Assembly (NCBI GenBank): GCA_913048295.1
Contig: CAJWWK010000001.1
Location: 1-64,000, forward strand
DNA: 64,000 nt
DNA from: an uncultured Dehalococcoidia bacterium
Lineage (GTDB): Bacteria > Chloroflexota > Dehalococcoidia > Lucifugimonadales > Lucifugimonadaceae
Direction of reading: 5' to 3'
This document shows, in pieces, positions 29,053 to 39,580 of the stretch. The position numbers were made by a program, and so were the translations under genes. The number at the start of each line of letters is the position of its first letter. Position 1 is the stretch's first letter. The notes under the pieces are model-generated. The model worked only from the letters and a program-made list of their open reading frames with translations, ran no database searches and was not told the DNA's origin.

Positions 29053-29730
29053 GTGAGTTCGATAGCCCTTCTGGGGTTCACAGATGCAGAATCCGAGCGC
29101 CTTGTGGCGGGCGTCGGCGCGATCGATTCTTCGCTCGAATTGATCAGGGTCACGCCGGAAACCAGCAAAGATGAACTTGCGTCGATCGCGGAAGGTGCGC
29201 TGGTGTGGGCTCGGGGAACGGGTCTTGCTGGCCCATCGGGCCTCGTTCACGCCGCTGCCGATGCAGGTGTGCCGGTAGTCGTAATTCTGCCAGTGGTGTC
29301 GCTCGAAGGTATCAGCGCGGCGCGTGTTGAGATCGAAGTATGTTTTCTGCCGTGCACCCCGGAAGAGGTTGTGGAGCGATTGAAACTGGCGATGTCACGA
29401 CATGCGCCGGTCGAGGGACCAAACACAATCACGCACGGCGAGCTTGTCATCGACTGTGATCGCTACGAGGTGACTCTGAGGGGTCGTAAGCTCGATCTGA
29501 CATATAAGGAGTACGAACTTTTGAAGTACCTGGCCTCGAACCCGGGCCGGGTATTCAGCCGAGAAGCCCTGCTCCGAAGCGTATGGGAGTACGACTATTT
29601 CGGGGGCACCAGGACAGTCGATGTGCATATCCGGCGGTTGCGGAGCAAGATCGACGATGTTACTCACCACTTTATTGAAACGCAGTGGAATGTGGGCTAC
29701 CGCTTCCGCTCACCGCAAAGCATCGCTTAG
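29053..29730 (+). CDS. OmpR/GlnR-type winged-helix response regulator with atypical receiver domain
   Basis: 225 aa, GTG start; C-terminal LTYKEYELLKYLASNPGRVFSREALLRSVWEYDYFGGTRTVDVHIRRLRSKI is a Trans_Reg_C domain; adjacent to glnA. Confidence 0.85.
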   Translation: MSSIALLGFTDAESERLVAGVGAIDSSLELIRVTPETSKDELASIAEGALVWARGTGLAGPSGLVHAAADAGVPVVVILPVVSLEGISAARVEIEVCFLPCTPEEVVERLKLAMSRHAPVEGPNTITHGELVIDCDRYEVTLRGRKLDLTYKEYELLKYLASNPGRVFSREALLRSVWEYDYFGGTRTVDVHIRRLRSKIDDVTHHFIETQWNVGYRFRSPQSIA

Positions 29731-29793
29731 GTATCGGTGAACGAATGGGGGTCGCCCGGGACGACAGGAATCTGCTATCGGAATTCAAATATT

Positions 29794-29809
29794 GAAACAA
29801 TTCGTTAAC
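29794..29809 (+). promoter_or_regulatory. candidate GlnR-like half-site pair upstream of glnA (GAAAC-N6-TTAAC)
   Basis: gaaacaattcgttaac resembles the GaAAC-N6-gTnAC arrangement described for actinobacterial GlnR boxes. Confidence 0.3.
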
Positions 29810-29944
29810 ATCAAAGCGCGGGCGGCACGCGCGTACGGGCGCAGAATTGATTAGCCCGCAATTTCACAATGCAAACACAGTGAGCGCCGGTTCTGCCGGT
29901 GCGGATATCTCGATCGACCACTGATTGATCGGACCGTTCAACTC

Positions 29945-31321
29945 ATGACACAAACTACAAAAAATACGCTACCGGGATCAAAACCGGAAAACGATGAAGA
30001 GGCTATCAAGTACGTCTTAATGTCGGCGCGCGAGCATGACGTGAAGTTCATCCGCCTATGGTTCACGGATATCCTGGGCACGTTGAAGGGGTTCGCAATC
30101 ACTGTGGATGAACTGGAAGGCGTATTGCGGAACGGGGCCAGTTTCGATGGGGCTTCTATCGAGGGGCTGACGCGGGCGGACGAATCGGACATGGTAGCGA
30201 TGCCAGATTCCTCCACGTTCCAGGTGCTGCCGTGGCGACCAAGTAAGAATTCAGTCGCAAGGTTGTTCTGCGACATCGAAACGCCCACCGGCGAGCCGTC
30301 GATAGCGGACGGTCGCCAGATCTTGCGCAAAAACATCCTGCGGACTTCTGAAATGGGCCTGACTTTTTACGTCGCACCCGAAATCGAGTACTACTACGAC
30401 CTGCAGGGGGCGGACGACGAACTTCGCATGGACCAGAGCGGATATTTCGACCAGACTTCGGTCGATGGCACAGGGGCCGATCTGCGACGCGATACAGTGT
30501 TGACACTTGAGCAGATTGGCATCCCGGTCAAGCACAGCCATCACGAGGTTGGGAACGGCCAGCACGAGATCGATCTGCGTCACATGGATGCACTGACGAT
30601 GGCCGATTCGGTAATCACGTTCAAAGTGGCGGCCAAGGAAATCGCTGCCGCAGCTGGCGGTCATGCAACTTTCATGCCCCGTCCGTTTGGCGACCGGCAC
30701 GGTTCGGGGATGCACACCCATATGTCGCTCTTCAGGGGCGATGAGAATGCGTTCTTCGATGCCGACGCCGAATTGCATCTTTCAGAAACTGGCCGTCAGT
30801 TCATCGCGGGGCTCATGCGCCATGCCGCCGATATCTGCCTGATTACCAATCAGTGGGTCAATTCGTACAAACGACTGCTGCCCGGGTTGGAAGCCCCGAT
30901 TTTCGCTTCGTGGACAACCGGTAATTTCGGTGATTTAATCCGGGTACCGACATACCGGCCCGGCCGTGAAGAGAGTGTGCGTGTCGAATACCGCGCTCCC
31001 GATTCCGCTGCCAACCCTTATCTACTATTTTCAGTTCTGCTGGCTGCGGGAATTGACGGCATCGAGAAGAAGATGCCGCTGCCCGAACCGCTTGAGGCTA
31101 ACGTGTACCGAATGTCGGATGCGGAACTGAGTGACCGCGGTGTCGCAAAACTTCCGCGGACGCTCGATGAGGCAATTCGTCTCGCCGAGAACAGCGAGTT
31201 GCTTACGCAGACTCTTGGAACGACGGCGATGAACAATTTCCTTGAGAACAAGCGGCTCGAATGGCAGCAGTTCAGTAATGCAGTAACCGATTACGAGCTG
31301 AAGAGATACCGACAGCTGTAG
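29945..31321 (+). CDS. glnA: glutamine synthetase type I
   Basis: 458 aa; VKFIRLWFTDILGTLKGFAIT, GASFDGASIEGLTRADESDM, HATFMPRPFGDRHGSGMHTHMSL, YKRLLPGLEAP. Confidence 0.97.
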   Translation: MTQTTKNTLPGSKPENDEEAIKYVLMSAREHDVKFIRLWFTDILGTLKGFAITVDELEGVLRNGASFDGASIEGLTRADESDMVAMPDSSTFQVLPWRPSKNSVARLFCDIETPTGEPSIADGRQILRKNILRTSEMGLTFYVAPEIEYYYDLQGADDELRMDQSGYFDQTSVDGTGADLRRDTVLTLEQIGIPVKHSHHEVGNGQHEIDLRHMDALTMADSVITFKVAAKEIAAAAGGHATFMPRPFGDRHGSGMHTHMSLFRGDENAFFDADAELHLSETGRQFIAGLMRHAADICLITNQWVNSYKRLLPGLEAPIFASWTTGNFGDLIRVPTYRPGREESVRVEYRAPDSAANPYLLFSVLLAAGIDGIEKKMPLPEPLEANVYRMSDAELSDRGVAKLPRTLDEAIRLAENSELLTQTLGTTAMNNFLENKRLEWQQFSNAVTDYELKRYRQL

Positions 31322-31370
31322 TGTCGGCGCGCTGGCCCGAAACGACGAACCTTGATTAATCAGGAGATGT

Positions 31371-34300
31371 ATGACCGAAGCCCGGAATAATTTTGATACT
31401 CGACATGAAGTGGTATTGCCAGATTTCACTGACATCACCGAACGCGGGCTGTACGTTCCCGAGCTGGAACACGATGCCTGTGGTGTTGGAATGGTTGCCA
31501 ACATCACCGGAAAGCGCACACACAAAATTATCGACCAGGCGCTCGAAGTGCTGGTGAATCTCGGACACCGGGGGGCAGCGGGCGCTGATCCGCTGACCGG
31601 TGATGGTGCAGGCATGACCATTCAGATGCCCGACGATTTTATGCGCAACGTCGCCGAGCAAGAAGGTTTTACCCTGCCGGGCGAGCGCCGATACGGCGTT
31701 GCGATGTGCTTTCTGCCGAACGACGACGCTCTGAATGCCGCAGCCCGCGCGGCCCTGGAACTTGCAGCTACTGAAAACGGCATGCGGGTGCTCGGGTGGC
31801 GCAATGTGCCGAACAATCCAGATGCCATCGGGATTACCGCACGTGCCATCATGCCGAGGATCGCTCAGCTGTTTGTTAGCGCACCCGACGGGGTCGAAGG
31901 CGACGATTTCGAGCGCAGCCTGTACCTGGCTCGAAAGACGGCCGAAAAGCAGTTTCTTTACGCGGAGACCGACCCCGAAACCCGCAAAGTGCTGCTTCGC
32001 GAGTTCTACGTCTGTTCCTGGTCGTCACGCACCCTGATCTACAAGGGCATGCTACTGATCGATCAACTCGGCGAGTTTTTCCCCGATCTACACGATCCCC
32101 GTATGGTCACTGCGTTCGGTCTGGTCCATTCGCGTTTTTCTACCAACACGCTGGGTTCGTGGAAGCTTGCGCACCCGTACCGGATGCTTGCCCACAACGG
32201 CGAAATCAACACTGTGAGGGGCAATCGCAACTGGATGCAGGCAAGAGAACGCACTCTCGAGTCGCCGTTCTTCGGCGACAAGATCGATCAGCTGACTCCA
32301 ATATGTGAATCTGACGACCCGTCTGATACCGCTTCGCTCGACAACGTGTTCGAGCTTCTTCGCATGACAGGTCGTTCGGTCGAGCACACGGCCGCGATGC
32401 TGATGCCCGCCGCCTGGTACGGCCACGAGTCGATGCCCCAGGCAGTCAAGGATTTCTACGAGTACCACGGCAACATCATGGAGCCGTGGGACGGTCCCGC
32501 AATGGTCGTGTTTACCGATGGCGATGCGGTCGGTGCCGTTCTCGATAGAAACGGCCTGCGCCCGTTCCGTTACTGGGTAACCAAAGACGACCTGCTGGTG
32601 ATGGCCTCGGAAACCGGTGTACTTGATATTCAACCCGAGGACATCAAGTACCGCTCGCGTCTCGAGCCGGGGCGGATGTTCCTGATCGATTTCAAGCAGC
32701 AGCGAATCGTTGAGCCGGATGAAGTCATTCACCGGATCGCATCGCAAAACCCTTACGGGAAGTGGCTCGAAGAAAACCGGACGACTGTCGATTCACTGCC
32801 CGAGGCCGACAGTGTGCCGGGCAACGATATCGAAACTCTTGTCAGTCGGCAAATGGCATTTGGCTATTCGCGGGAAGACCTGGACATGCTGATTCGCCCG
32901 ATGTCGATCACCGCGCACCAGCCGCAGGGCTCGATGGGCAATGACGCGCCGCTCGCGGTCCTTTCAGACAAGCCCCAGAACATGTTCGCCTACTTCAAGC
33001 AGGCCTTCGCCCAGGTTTCAAACCCGCCGCTCGACGCCATCCGTGAGCAGTTGGTTACCCAGCGGGCGGTCCCTGCGGGCAGACGTACCAACATTTTCGA
33101 GACGACCCCCCTGCATTGCCGCATGCTGAGAATCGACCATCCGGTACTCAGGAATTCGGAGCTGGCAAAGATCAAGGCTTCGGATTTGCCGGGTGTGAAG
33201 GCCCGGACCATCTCAACTCTCTTCCCTGTCGCAGACGGCACCAAGGCGCTCGACGCAGCTCTCGACCGCATTCGAGAAGAGGCCAGCAAAGCGATCGAGG
33301 ATGGTTTTACCCTGCTGATCCTGTCCGACCGCGGTGTGGACAGCGAGCACGCGTACATCCCGTCACTACTGGCAACGGGTGCGGTCCATCACCACCTGAT
33401 TCGAGAGCGCAACCGGGCACAGGCCGACATCATCGTAGAATCGGGTGAACCACGCGAGGCGCATCACTTTGCGACCCTGTTCGGCTACGGTGCATCGGCT
33501 GTTAACCCTTACCTTGCCCTCGAAACGATTGCCGGACTACGCATGCGCCCGACTGCCGAGGAGCGGATTCCGTTGCAGAACAAGGCGGAGGAAAACTTCC
33601 GCGAGGCTATCGAAGAAGGCGTGGTGAAGACGATGGCCAAGATGGGTATCTCTACCCTTCAGGGCTACATCGGTGCCCAGATTTTCGAGGCGCTCGGGCT
33701 TTCGCAGGAACTTGTAGACGAGTTCTTCACCTGGACTGTGTCGCGCATCAGCGGTATCGGCACCCGGGAAGTTGCGCTCGATCTGCTCGCCAACCATTCG
33801 TACGCCTACTCGCCCGACAACATTCCCTCGAACCTCAAGTTGGACCTGGGCGGTCTTTACCTGTGGCGGGCGACCGGTGAGCGCCACATGTGGAACCCGG
33901 ACACGATTGCGCTTTTGCAGGACGCAGTTACGCGAAATGACGGCGACGTGTTCAGGCAGTTCGCGGCGGCTTCGGACGATGAAGGCAACGAACACATCAC
34001 GATCAGGAACATGCTGGAACCCGTTTTCGGTGATGAGATTCCGCTCGATGAGGTGGAGCCGGCCGAAATTATCGTTGAGCGTTTTGCAACCGGTGCGATT
34101 TCGCTCGGGTCGATCAGCCGCGAGGCCCACGAGACCCTGGCGGTGGCGACCAACCGAATAAAGGCGCGTTCAAACACAGGTGAGGGCGGAGAGGACCCCG
34201 AGCGGTTCACTCTCGAAGCGAACGGCGATTCACGTTCGAGTGCCGTGAAGCAGGTCGCCTCTGGCCGGTTCGGGGTGACGACCAACTACCTGGTCAATGC

Positions 34301-36044
34301 ACAGGACCTGCAGATCAAGATGGCGCAGGGTGCCAAGCCGGGTGAAGGTGGCGAAATTCCTGGACCAAAAATTTCGGACTATATCGCTTACATCAGGAAA
34401 ACGACTCCCGGTGTCGAGTTGATATCTCCCCCGCCGCACCACGATATCTACTCGATTGAGGACCTCGCACAGCTCATACACGATCTTAAAAACGTCAACC
34501 CCGATTCACGTATTCACGTGAAGCTGGTTTCGGTGGCCGGTGTCGGAATCATTGCCGCCGGTGTTGCCAAGGGCAAGGGCGACGTGGTTTTGATTTCAGG
34601 CGACTCAGGTGGAACCGGGGCATCGCCGCTCAGTTCGATCCGCCATGCGGGCCTGCCGTGGGAGCTCGGGCTTGCCGAAACCCAGCAGGTGCTAGTTGCC
34701 AACGGCCTGCGTGATCGTATTGTCGTTCAGACAGACGGTCAGATGAAGACGCCGCGCGATGTTCTCATCGCGGCGTTGCTCGGTGCCGAGGAATGGGGCA
34801 TCGCTACTGGAGCGCTGATCTCGATCGGTTGCATCATGTTGCGCAAGTGCCACCTGAACACATGTTCAGTGGGTGTTGCGACGCAGGATCCCGAGTTGCG
34901 CAAGAGGTTCACCGGTACACCCGATGCGGTTGTGAACTACTTTATGTTCCTTGCCGAGGGTCTCCGCGAACTCATGGCAGAGATGGGTTTCCGGACGGTC
35001 AACGAGATGATCGGACGGGTCGACAAGCTGAAGGCGCGGGATGACATCGACCACTGGAAGGCGAAGACGCTTGATCTTTCGCCCATCATCATGAAGCCGG
35101 AGGTAATGCCGGACGACCATCCGTACCAGCAGATGCTGCAGGACCACGGTCTCGATAAGGCGCTCGATAACAGGTTAATCGAGCTGGCACAGCCGGCAAT
35201 CGAAAATGGCCAGAGTGTCACCGAAACCCTGGAGATCAAAAACGGCAATCGAACTGTAGGGGCAGCTCTCAGTGGGGTTATAGCAAAGAAGACCGGTGAG
35301 GAAGGTCTGCCGGACGGCTCGATCAACTTCACGTTCCAGGGATCGGCCGGCCAGAGTTTTGGGGCCTGGCTGGTAAGCGGCGTGACATTCAAGGTCGAGG
35401 GCGATGCCAACGATTACTTCGGCAAGGGTCTATCGGGCGGGAGGTTGATTATTACACCGCCCACAGGCAGTCCTTACGAGGCCGATGACAACATCCTAAT
35501 TGGAAACGTTGCGCTGTACGGATCGACAGGCGGCGAGGTATATGTAAATGGACTTGCGTGCGAGCGATTTGCAGTCCGTAACTCGGCGGCGACGGCCGTC
35601 GTGGAAGGTATCGGAGACCACGGCTGCGAGTACATGACTGGGGGGGTGGTGGCCGTCCTCGGCGAGGCCGGTCGCAACTTCGGGGCGGGTATGAGTGGCG
35701 GCGTTGCGTACGTGATCGATCCCGATGGGTCGTTCAAGAAGCATTTCAACAGTGCAATTGCCGACCTACTCGAAGTGACACCGGGTTCAGAGGACGACCG
35801 CGTGCTAAAAGGCATGATTCAGAAACATTTCGAATACACCGGCAGCAAGTTGGCCGAGAAGTTACTTGCCGATTGGCCGACAACAGTAAAGCAGTTCAAA
35901 AAGGTGTTCCCGAGAGACTACGCAAGGGTGTTGCGCAGGCGGGCTGCGGCGGCATCTGCCGACGGCATAGGAAACGGAACTGGAGATATGCCTGGTTCCT
36001 CCGGATCCGCCGGCTCGAAAGAACAGGTCGGTAGTCGTGGGTAA
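31371..36044 (+). CDS. gltB: glutamate synthase large subunit
   Basis: 1557 aa; N-terminal DACGVGMVANITG glutaminase Cys, HSRFSTNTLGSWKLAHPYRMLAHNGEINT, SNTGEGGEDPERF, LISGDSGGTGASPLSSIRHAGLPWELGLAETQQ, GXXGXXXG C-terminal domain. Confidence 0.98.
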   Translation: MTEARNNFDTRHEVVLPDFTDITERGLYVPELEHDACGVGMVANITGKRTHKIIDQALEVLVNLGHRGAAGADPLTGDGAGMTIQMPDDFMRNVAEQEGFTLPGERRYGVAMCFLPNDDALNAAARAALELAATENGMRVLGWRNVPNNPDAIGITARAIMPRIAQLFVSAPDGVEGDDFERSLYLARKTAEKQFLYAETDPETRKVLLREFYVCSWSSRTLIYKGMLLIDQLGEFFPDLHDPRMVTAFGLVHSRFSTNTLGSWKLAHPYRMLAHNGEINTVRGNRNWMQARERTLESPFFGDKIDQLTPICESDDPSDTASLDNVFELLRMTGRSVEHTAAMLMPAAWYGHESMPQAVKDFYEYHGNIMEPWDGPAMVVFTDGDAVGAVLDRNGLRPFRYWVTKDDLLVMASETGVLDIQPEDIKYRSRLEPGRMFLIDFKQQRIVEPDEVIHRIASQNPYGKWLEENRTTVDSLPEADSVPGNDIETLVSRQMAFGYSREDLDMLIRPMSITAHQPQGSMGNDAPLAVLSDKPQNMFAYFKQAFAQVSNPPLDAIREQLVTQRAVPAGRRTNIFETTPLHCRMLRIDHPVLRNSELAKIKASDLPGVKARTISTLFPVADGTKALDAALDRIREEASKAIEDGFTLLILSDRGVDSEHAYIPSLLATGAVHHHLIRERNRAQADIIVESGEPREAHHFATLFGYGASAVNPYLALETIAGLRMRPTAEERIPLQNKAEENFREAIEEGVVKTMAKMGISTLQGYIGAQIFEALGLSQELVDEFFTWTVSRISGIGTREVALDLLANHSYAYSPDNIPSNLKLDLGGLYLWRATGERHMWNPDTIALLQDAVTRNDGDVFRQFAAASDDEGNEHITIRNMLEPVFGDEIPLDEVEPAEIIVERFATGAISLGSISREAHETLAVATNRIKARSNTGEGGEDPERFTLEANGDSRSSAVKQVASGRFGVTTNYLVNAQDLQIKMAQGAKPGEGGEIPGPKISDYIAYIRKTTPGVELISPPPHHDIYSIEDLAQLIHDLKNVNPDSRIHVKLVSVAGVGIIAAGVAKGKGDVVLISGDSGGTGASPLSSIRHAGLPWELGLAETQQVLVANGLRDRIVVQTDGQMKTPRDVLIAALLGAEEWGIATGALISIGCIMLRKCHLNTCSVGVATQDPELRKRFTGTPDAVVNYFMFLAEGLRELMAEMGFRTVNEMIGRVDKLKARDDIDHWKAKTLDLSPIIMKPEVMPDDHPYQQMLQDHGLDKALDNRLIELAQPAIENGQSVTETLEIKNGNRTVGAALSGVIAKKTGEEGLPDGSINFTFQGSAGQSFGAWLVSGVTFKVEGDANDYFGKGLSGGRLIITPPTGSPYEADDNILIGNVALYGSTGGEVYVNGLACERFAVRNSAATAVVEGIGDHGCEYMTGGVVAVLGEAGRNFGAGMSGGVAYVIDPDGSFKKHFNSAIADLLEVTPGSEDDRVLKGMIQKHFEYTGSKLAEKLLADWPTTVKQFKKVFPRDYARVLRRRAAAASADGIGNGTGDMPGSSGSAGSKEQVGSRG

Positions 36045-37527
36045 AGTAACGGGATTCATGGAGGCGAGTCGTCGGATTCCGGCACGGCGCGATAAGACCG
36101 CACGGACTGGCGACTGGCAGGAGGTGTACCTGGAGTGGGGCGATGGGGACGCACGTCGCCAGGCGAGTCGATGCATGGACTGCGGGGTGCCGTTCTGCAA
36201 TAGCGGGTGTCCGCTCGGAAACCTGATTCCGGAGTTCAACGATTTCCTCTACCACGGTGACTGGGAAGAGGCCATTGAGCATCTGCACGCGACGAACAAC
36301 TTCCCGGAGTTCACAGGCCGTATCTGCCCGGCCCCGTGCGAATCGTCATGCACCCTTGCGATAAATTCGGAGCCGGTAACGATCGAAATGATCGAAAAGG
36401 CGATAGCGGACCGTGGCTGGCGCGAAGGCTGGATTAAGCCTGAACCGGCAGAAATCAAAACCGGAAAGACGGTTGCCGTTGTGGGATCGGGGCCCGCGGG
36501 CCTGGCGGCCGCGCAACAACTGGCGCGGGCGGGGCACGCGGTCACTGTGTTTGAGCGTAACGAGTACATCGGCGGTCTGCTGTCGCTGGGTATTCCTGAG
36601 TTCAAACTTGAGAAGCGTTTCATCGAACGACGAGTCGAACAGATGCGTGCCGAGGGCATCGAATTCCTCGTGAACATCGATGTCGGAGTCGACATCGCGC
36701 ACGATGAGTTGCTCGACGATTTCGAAGCCGTATGTCTTTCCGGTGGGTCGACCGTCCCGCGGGATTTGCCGATCGAGGGGCGCGATCTCAAGGGTGTCCA
36801 TTTCGCAATGGAGTTCCTTACTCAACAAAACCGCAAATTGCGAGGCCGGGAGTTTTCACCCGAAGAGACCATCGATGTGAATGGCAAGAACGTGGTCATT
36901 ATCGGTGGGGGTGACACCGGGGCCGACTGCCTGGGCACTGCGCATCGCCAGGGCGCTGCCAACATCATCCAGATGGAGATCATGCCGCGACCGTCGGAGA
37001 CGCGCATCGACACCAACCCGTGGCCGCAGTGGGCAACGATATTCCGGACTTCGAGCGCCCATGAAGAGGGTGGTGACAGGGACTTCAACGTGACCACGAA
37101 GCGCTTCGTGGGCGACGACGAGGGCAATCTGAAGCTACTGGAATGTGCGCGTGTGGAGTGGGTCAAAGACGAAGAGAACGGGCGCTTCGAGATGAACGAA
37201 GTTCCGGGGAGTGAATTCACTATTGAGGCTGAAGCCGTCTTTCTTGCGATGGGTTTCATGCAGCCACAGCACGACGGTCTACTGGACGATCTCGGAGTTG
37301 AATATGACCCCCGAGGCAATGTCGCAGCCGATGGCACATTGAAAACCAACCTAGAAAAAGTGTTTGCGTGTGGCGATATGCAGCGGGGCCAATCGCTGGT
37401 AGTACATGCGATCGCCAGCGGACGTCGTTGCGCCCGGCAGATCGACATCTTCTTGATGGGAAGCTCTCGGCTACCTACTGTTAGTGATTATGCCCGTCCA
37501 CCGGTCATGGCAACTGACGCCAGGTAG
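36037..37527 (+). CDS. gltD: glutamate synthase small subunit
   Basis: 496 aa; CMDCGVPFCNSGCPLGNLIPEFND, FTGRICPAPCESSCTLAI, VAVVGSGPAGLAAAQQLARAGHAVTVFERNEYIGGLL; overlaps the gltB stop. Confidence 0.97.
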   Translation: MGKVTGFMEASRRIPARRDKTARTGDWQEVYLEWGDGDARRQASRCMDCGVPFCNSGCPLGNLIPEFNDFLYHGDWEEAIEHLHATNNFPEFTGRICPAPCESSCTLAINSEPVTIEMIEKAIADRGWREGWIKPEPAEIKTGKTVAVVGSGPAGLAAAQQLARAGHAVTVFERNEYIGGLLSLGIPEFKLEKRFIERRVEQMRAEGIEFLVNIDVGVDIAHDELLDDFEAVCLSGGSTVPRDLPIEGRDLKGVHFAMEFLTQQNRKLRGREFSPEETIDVNGKNVVIIGGGDTGADCLGTAHRQGAANIIQMEIMPRPSETRIDTNPWPQWATIFRTSSAHEEGGDRDFNVTTKRFVGDDEGNLKLLECARVEWVKDEENGRFEMNEVPGSEFTIEAEAVFLAMGFMQPQHDGLLDDLGVEYDPRGNVAADGTLKTNLEKVFACGDMQRGQSLVVHAIASGRRCARQIDIFLMGSSRLPTVSDYARPPVMATDAR

Positions 37528-37561
37528 TGGCAACCAGTATCGGCGATAGAATCAGATCACT

Positions 37562-39343
37562 ATGACTTCCGATGTCGGCAGTTCGGCTCCGACGGGCACA
37601 ATTCGAGTAGCGGCAGCCCAGATAAACACCGCGGTTGGCGATATCGATGGCAATGCGCGGCTGATCGAGAAGTGGATAGGGCTGGCCGAGGAGCAGGGTG
37701 CCGATCTCGTCGCCTTCCCTGAACTGACAATAACCGGTTATCCGCCTGAAGACCTCGTCCTCTACGACAACTTCATTGCCGCGAACAGGGCGGCGCTTGG
37801 CCAGGTCGCCTTGTTGGTTGGTGACATCGTGGCACTGGTCGGATTCGTGGAGTCCGAAGATGGCAAGCTATTCAATTCTGCTGCCGTGTTGCACCAGCGG
37901 AAAATCGTCGCTACCTATCGGAAAATCCACCTTCCAAACTACGGTGTGTTCGATGAGCGTCGTTACTTCACCGCCGGGGACGAATGCCCGGTACTCTCGA
38001 TCCGCGGGATAAAGATTGGCGTCAACGTTTGTGAGGACATCTGGGAACCGGTCGGACCGTCGGAAGTTCAATGTGCTGCCGGTGCACAAATCATCGTCAA
38101 CCTGAACGCTTCCCCTTACGAATCGGGCAAGCAGGGACACCGGGTCGAGATTGTGACCGGGCTTTCCCACCGCAATCGCGTATACACGCTATACGTAAAC
38201 CAGGTCGGGGGCCAGGACGAGTTGGTGTTCGATGGCGGGAGCATGCTTGCCGGCCCGAGCGGGGAATTGATCGGCACGGCTGCCCGATTTGAAGAATCGA
38301 TGCTGGTTGCCGATATCGACACCGGTTCGCTTGAGAACTTGCGGCTGAACCACCAGGCCCAGGCAGTTCCGCAGGACGTGCTTGATGGAATTGCTGTGGC
38401 GAGCGTGGTTGAGTTGGATGTCCCCCTACCGGCAAGAAGGCCACGACTTCCCGAGCTTTCGATCCACCGGCTGGACCGGCTCGAGGCTGTGTACCGGGCC
38501 CTGATCATGGGGACCGCCGACTATTTGAAGAAGACCGGATTCGGGAAAGTGGCGATAGCGGTATCGGGAGGCATCGATTCGGCACTGGTCACCGCGATTG
38601 CCGTCGATGCGATAGGCGCAGAGAACGTTGTCGGGGTTGCCCTTCCGTCGCGGTATTCATCTGAAGGCAGCGTCGTCGATGCGGAAGAACTGTGTTCTCG
38701 CCTGGGTGTTGAATTGTGGAGGATTCCGATCGAGCCGGGTCACGGAGCGTTCGAAGAGATGTTGTGCGAGGCGTTCGACGGCACCGAGCCAGGCCTGTCG
38801 GAGGAAAATATGCAGGCCCGCATCCGCGGAAACCTGATGATGTCGATAGCCAACAAGTTTGGCTGGCTGGTGATGACCACGGGCAACAAATCGGAAATGG
38901 CGATCGGGTACGCGACTCTGTACGGCGACATGGCGGGCGCGTACGCGGTGATCAAAGACGTGCCGAAAACGCTGGTCTACGAACTTTGCGACCACCGCAA
39001 CAGGCGGGGTCCGGGGTCGCCTATCCCGCGGGCAATCTTCGATAAGCCGCCAAGTGCGGAACTGCGGTCCGGCCAGATCGATGAGGACACCCTGCCGCCG
39101 TACGACCAGCTGGACCGCATCATTCACATGTATATCGAAGAGCGGATGTCGCCTGACCTGGTCGTGCAAAAAGAGCAGGCGCTATCAGAGGGCGGCGCGA
39201 CCGAAGCGACTGTGCGCCGGGTAGTTCGTCTCATAGACATCAACGAATACAAGCGGCGACAATCGCCACCAGGGGTAAAAATTACGGGACTCGCGTTCGG
39301 AAAGGACCGCCGCCTGCCGATAGCCTCAGGCTGGCAGAGGTAG
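37562..39343 (+). CDS. nadE: glutamine-dependent NAD+ synthase
   Basis: 593 aa; N-terminal nitrilase domain (DLVAFPELTITGYPPEDLVL, INLNASPY-type), C-terminal KVAIAVSGGIDSALVTAIAVDAIG ... TGNKSEMAIGYATLYGDMAGAYAVIKDVPKT. Confidence 0.97.
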   Translation: MTSDVGSSAPTGTIRVAAAQINTAVGDIDGNARLIEKWIGLAEEQGADLVAFPELTITGYPPEDLVLYDNFIAANRAALGQVALLVGDIVALVGFVESEDGKLFNSAAVLHQRKIVATYRKIHLPNYGVFDERRYFTAGDECPVLSIRGIKIGVNVCEDIWEPVGPSEVQCAAGAQIIVNLNASPYESGKQGHRVEIVTGLSHRNRVYTLYVNQVGGQDELVFDGGSMLAGPSGELIGTAARFEESMLVADIDTGSLENLRLNHQAQAVPQDVLDGIAVASVVELDVPLPARRPRLPELSIHRLDRLEAVYRALIMGTADYLKKTGFGKVAIAVSGGIDSALVTAIAVDAIGAENVVGVALPSRYSSEGSVVDAEELCSRLGVELWRIPIEPGHGAFEEMLCEAFDGTEPGLSEENMQARIRGNLMMSIANKFGWLVMTTGNKSEMAIGYATLYGDMAGAYAVIKDVPKTLVYELCDHRNRRGPGSPIPRAIFDKPPSAELRSGQIDEDTLPPYDQLDRIIHMYIEERMSPDLVVQKEQALSEGGATEATVRRVVRLIDINEYKRRQSPPGVKITGLAFGKDRRLPIASGWQR

Positions 39344-39580
39344 TGATATTTGATGGGTGGACCGGCATGTGGGGAGAGTAATCCTGAACTGTGTACGCAC
39401 GGTTGGGAGATTGGATTCATTCCGATCCACAAAATTGATTCACATTGACCCGGTAGGTTAGATGACACTTATTCACTAACTTGATAGGGCTCGATTCCGG
39501 GCCCGGAGTAACTGGTCCCCATCCCTGCGTTATCTGTTTTTCGCCACTATCGGGTACACGGTCCAGACGAAAAGATCATC

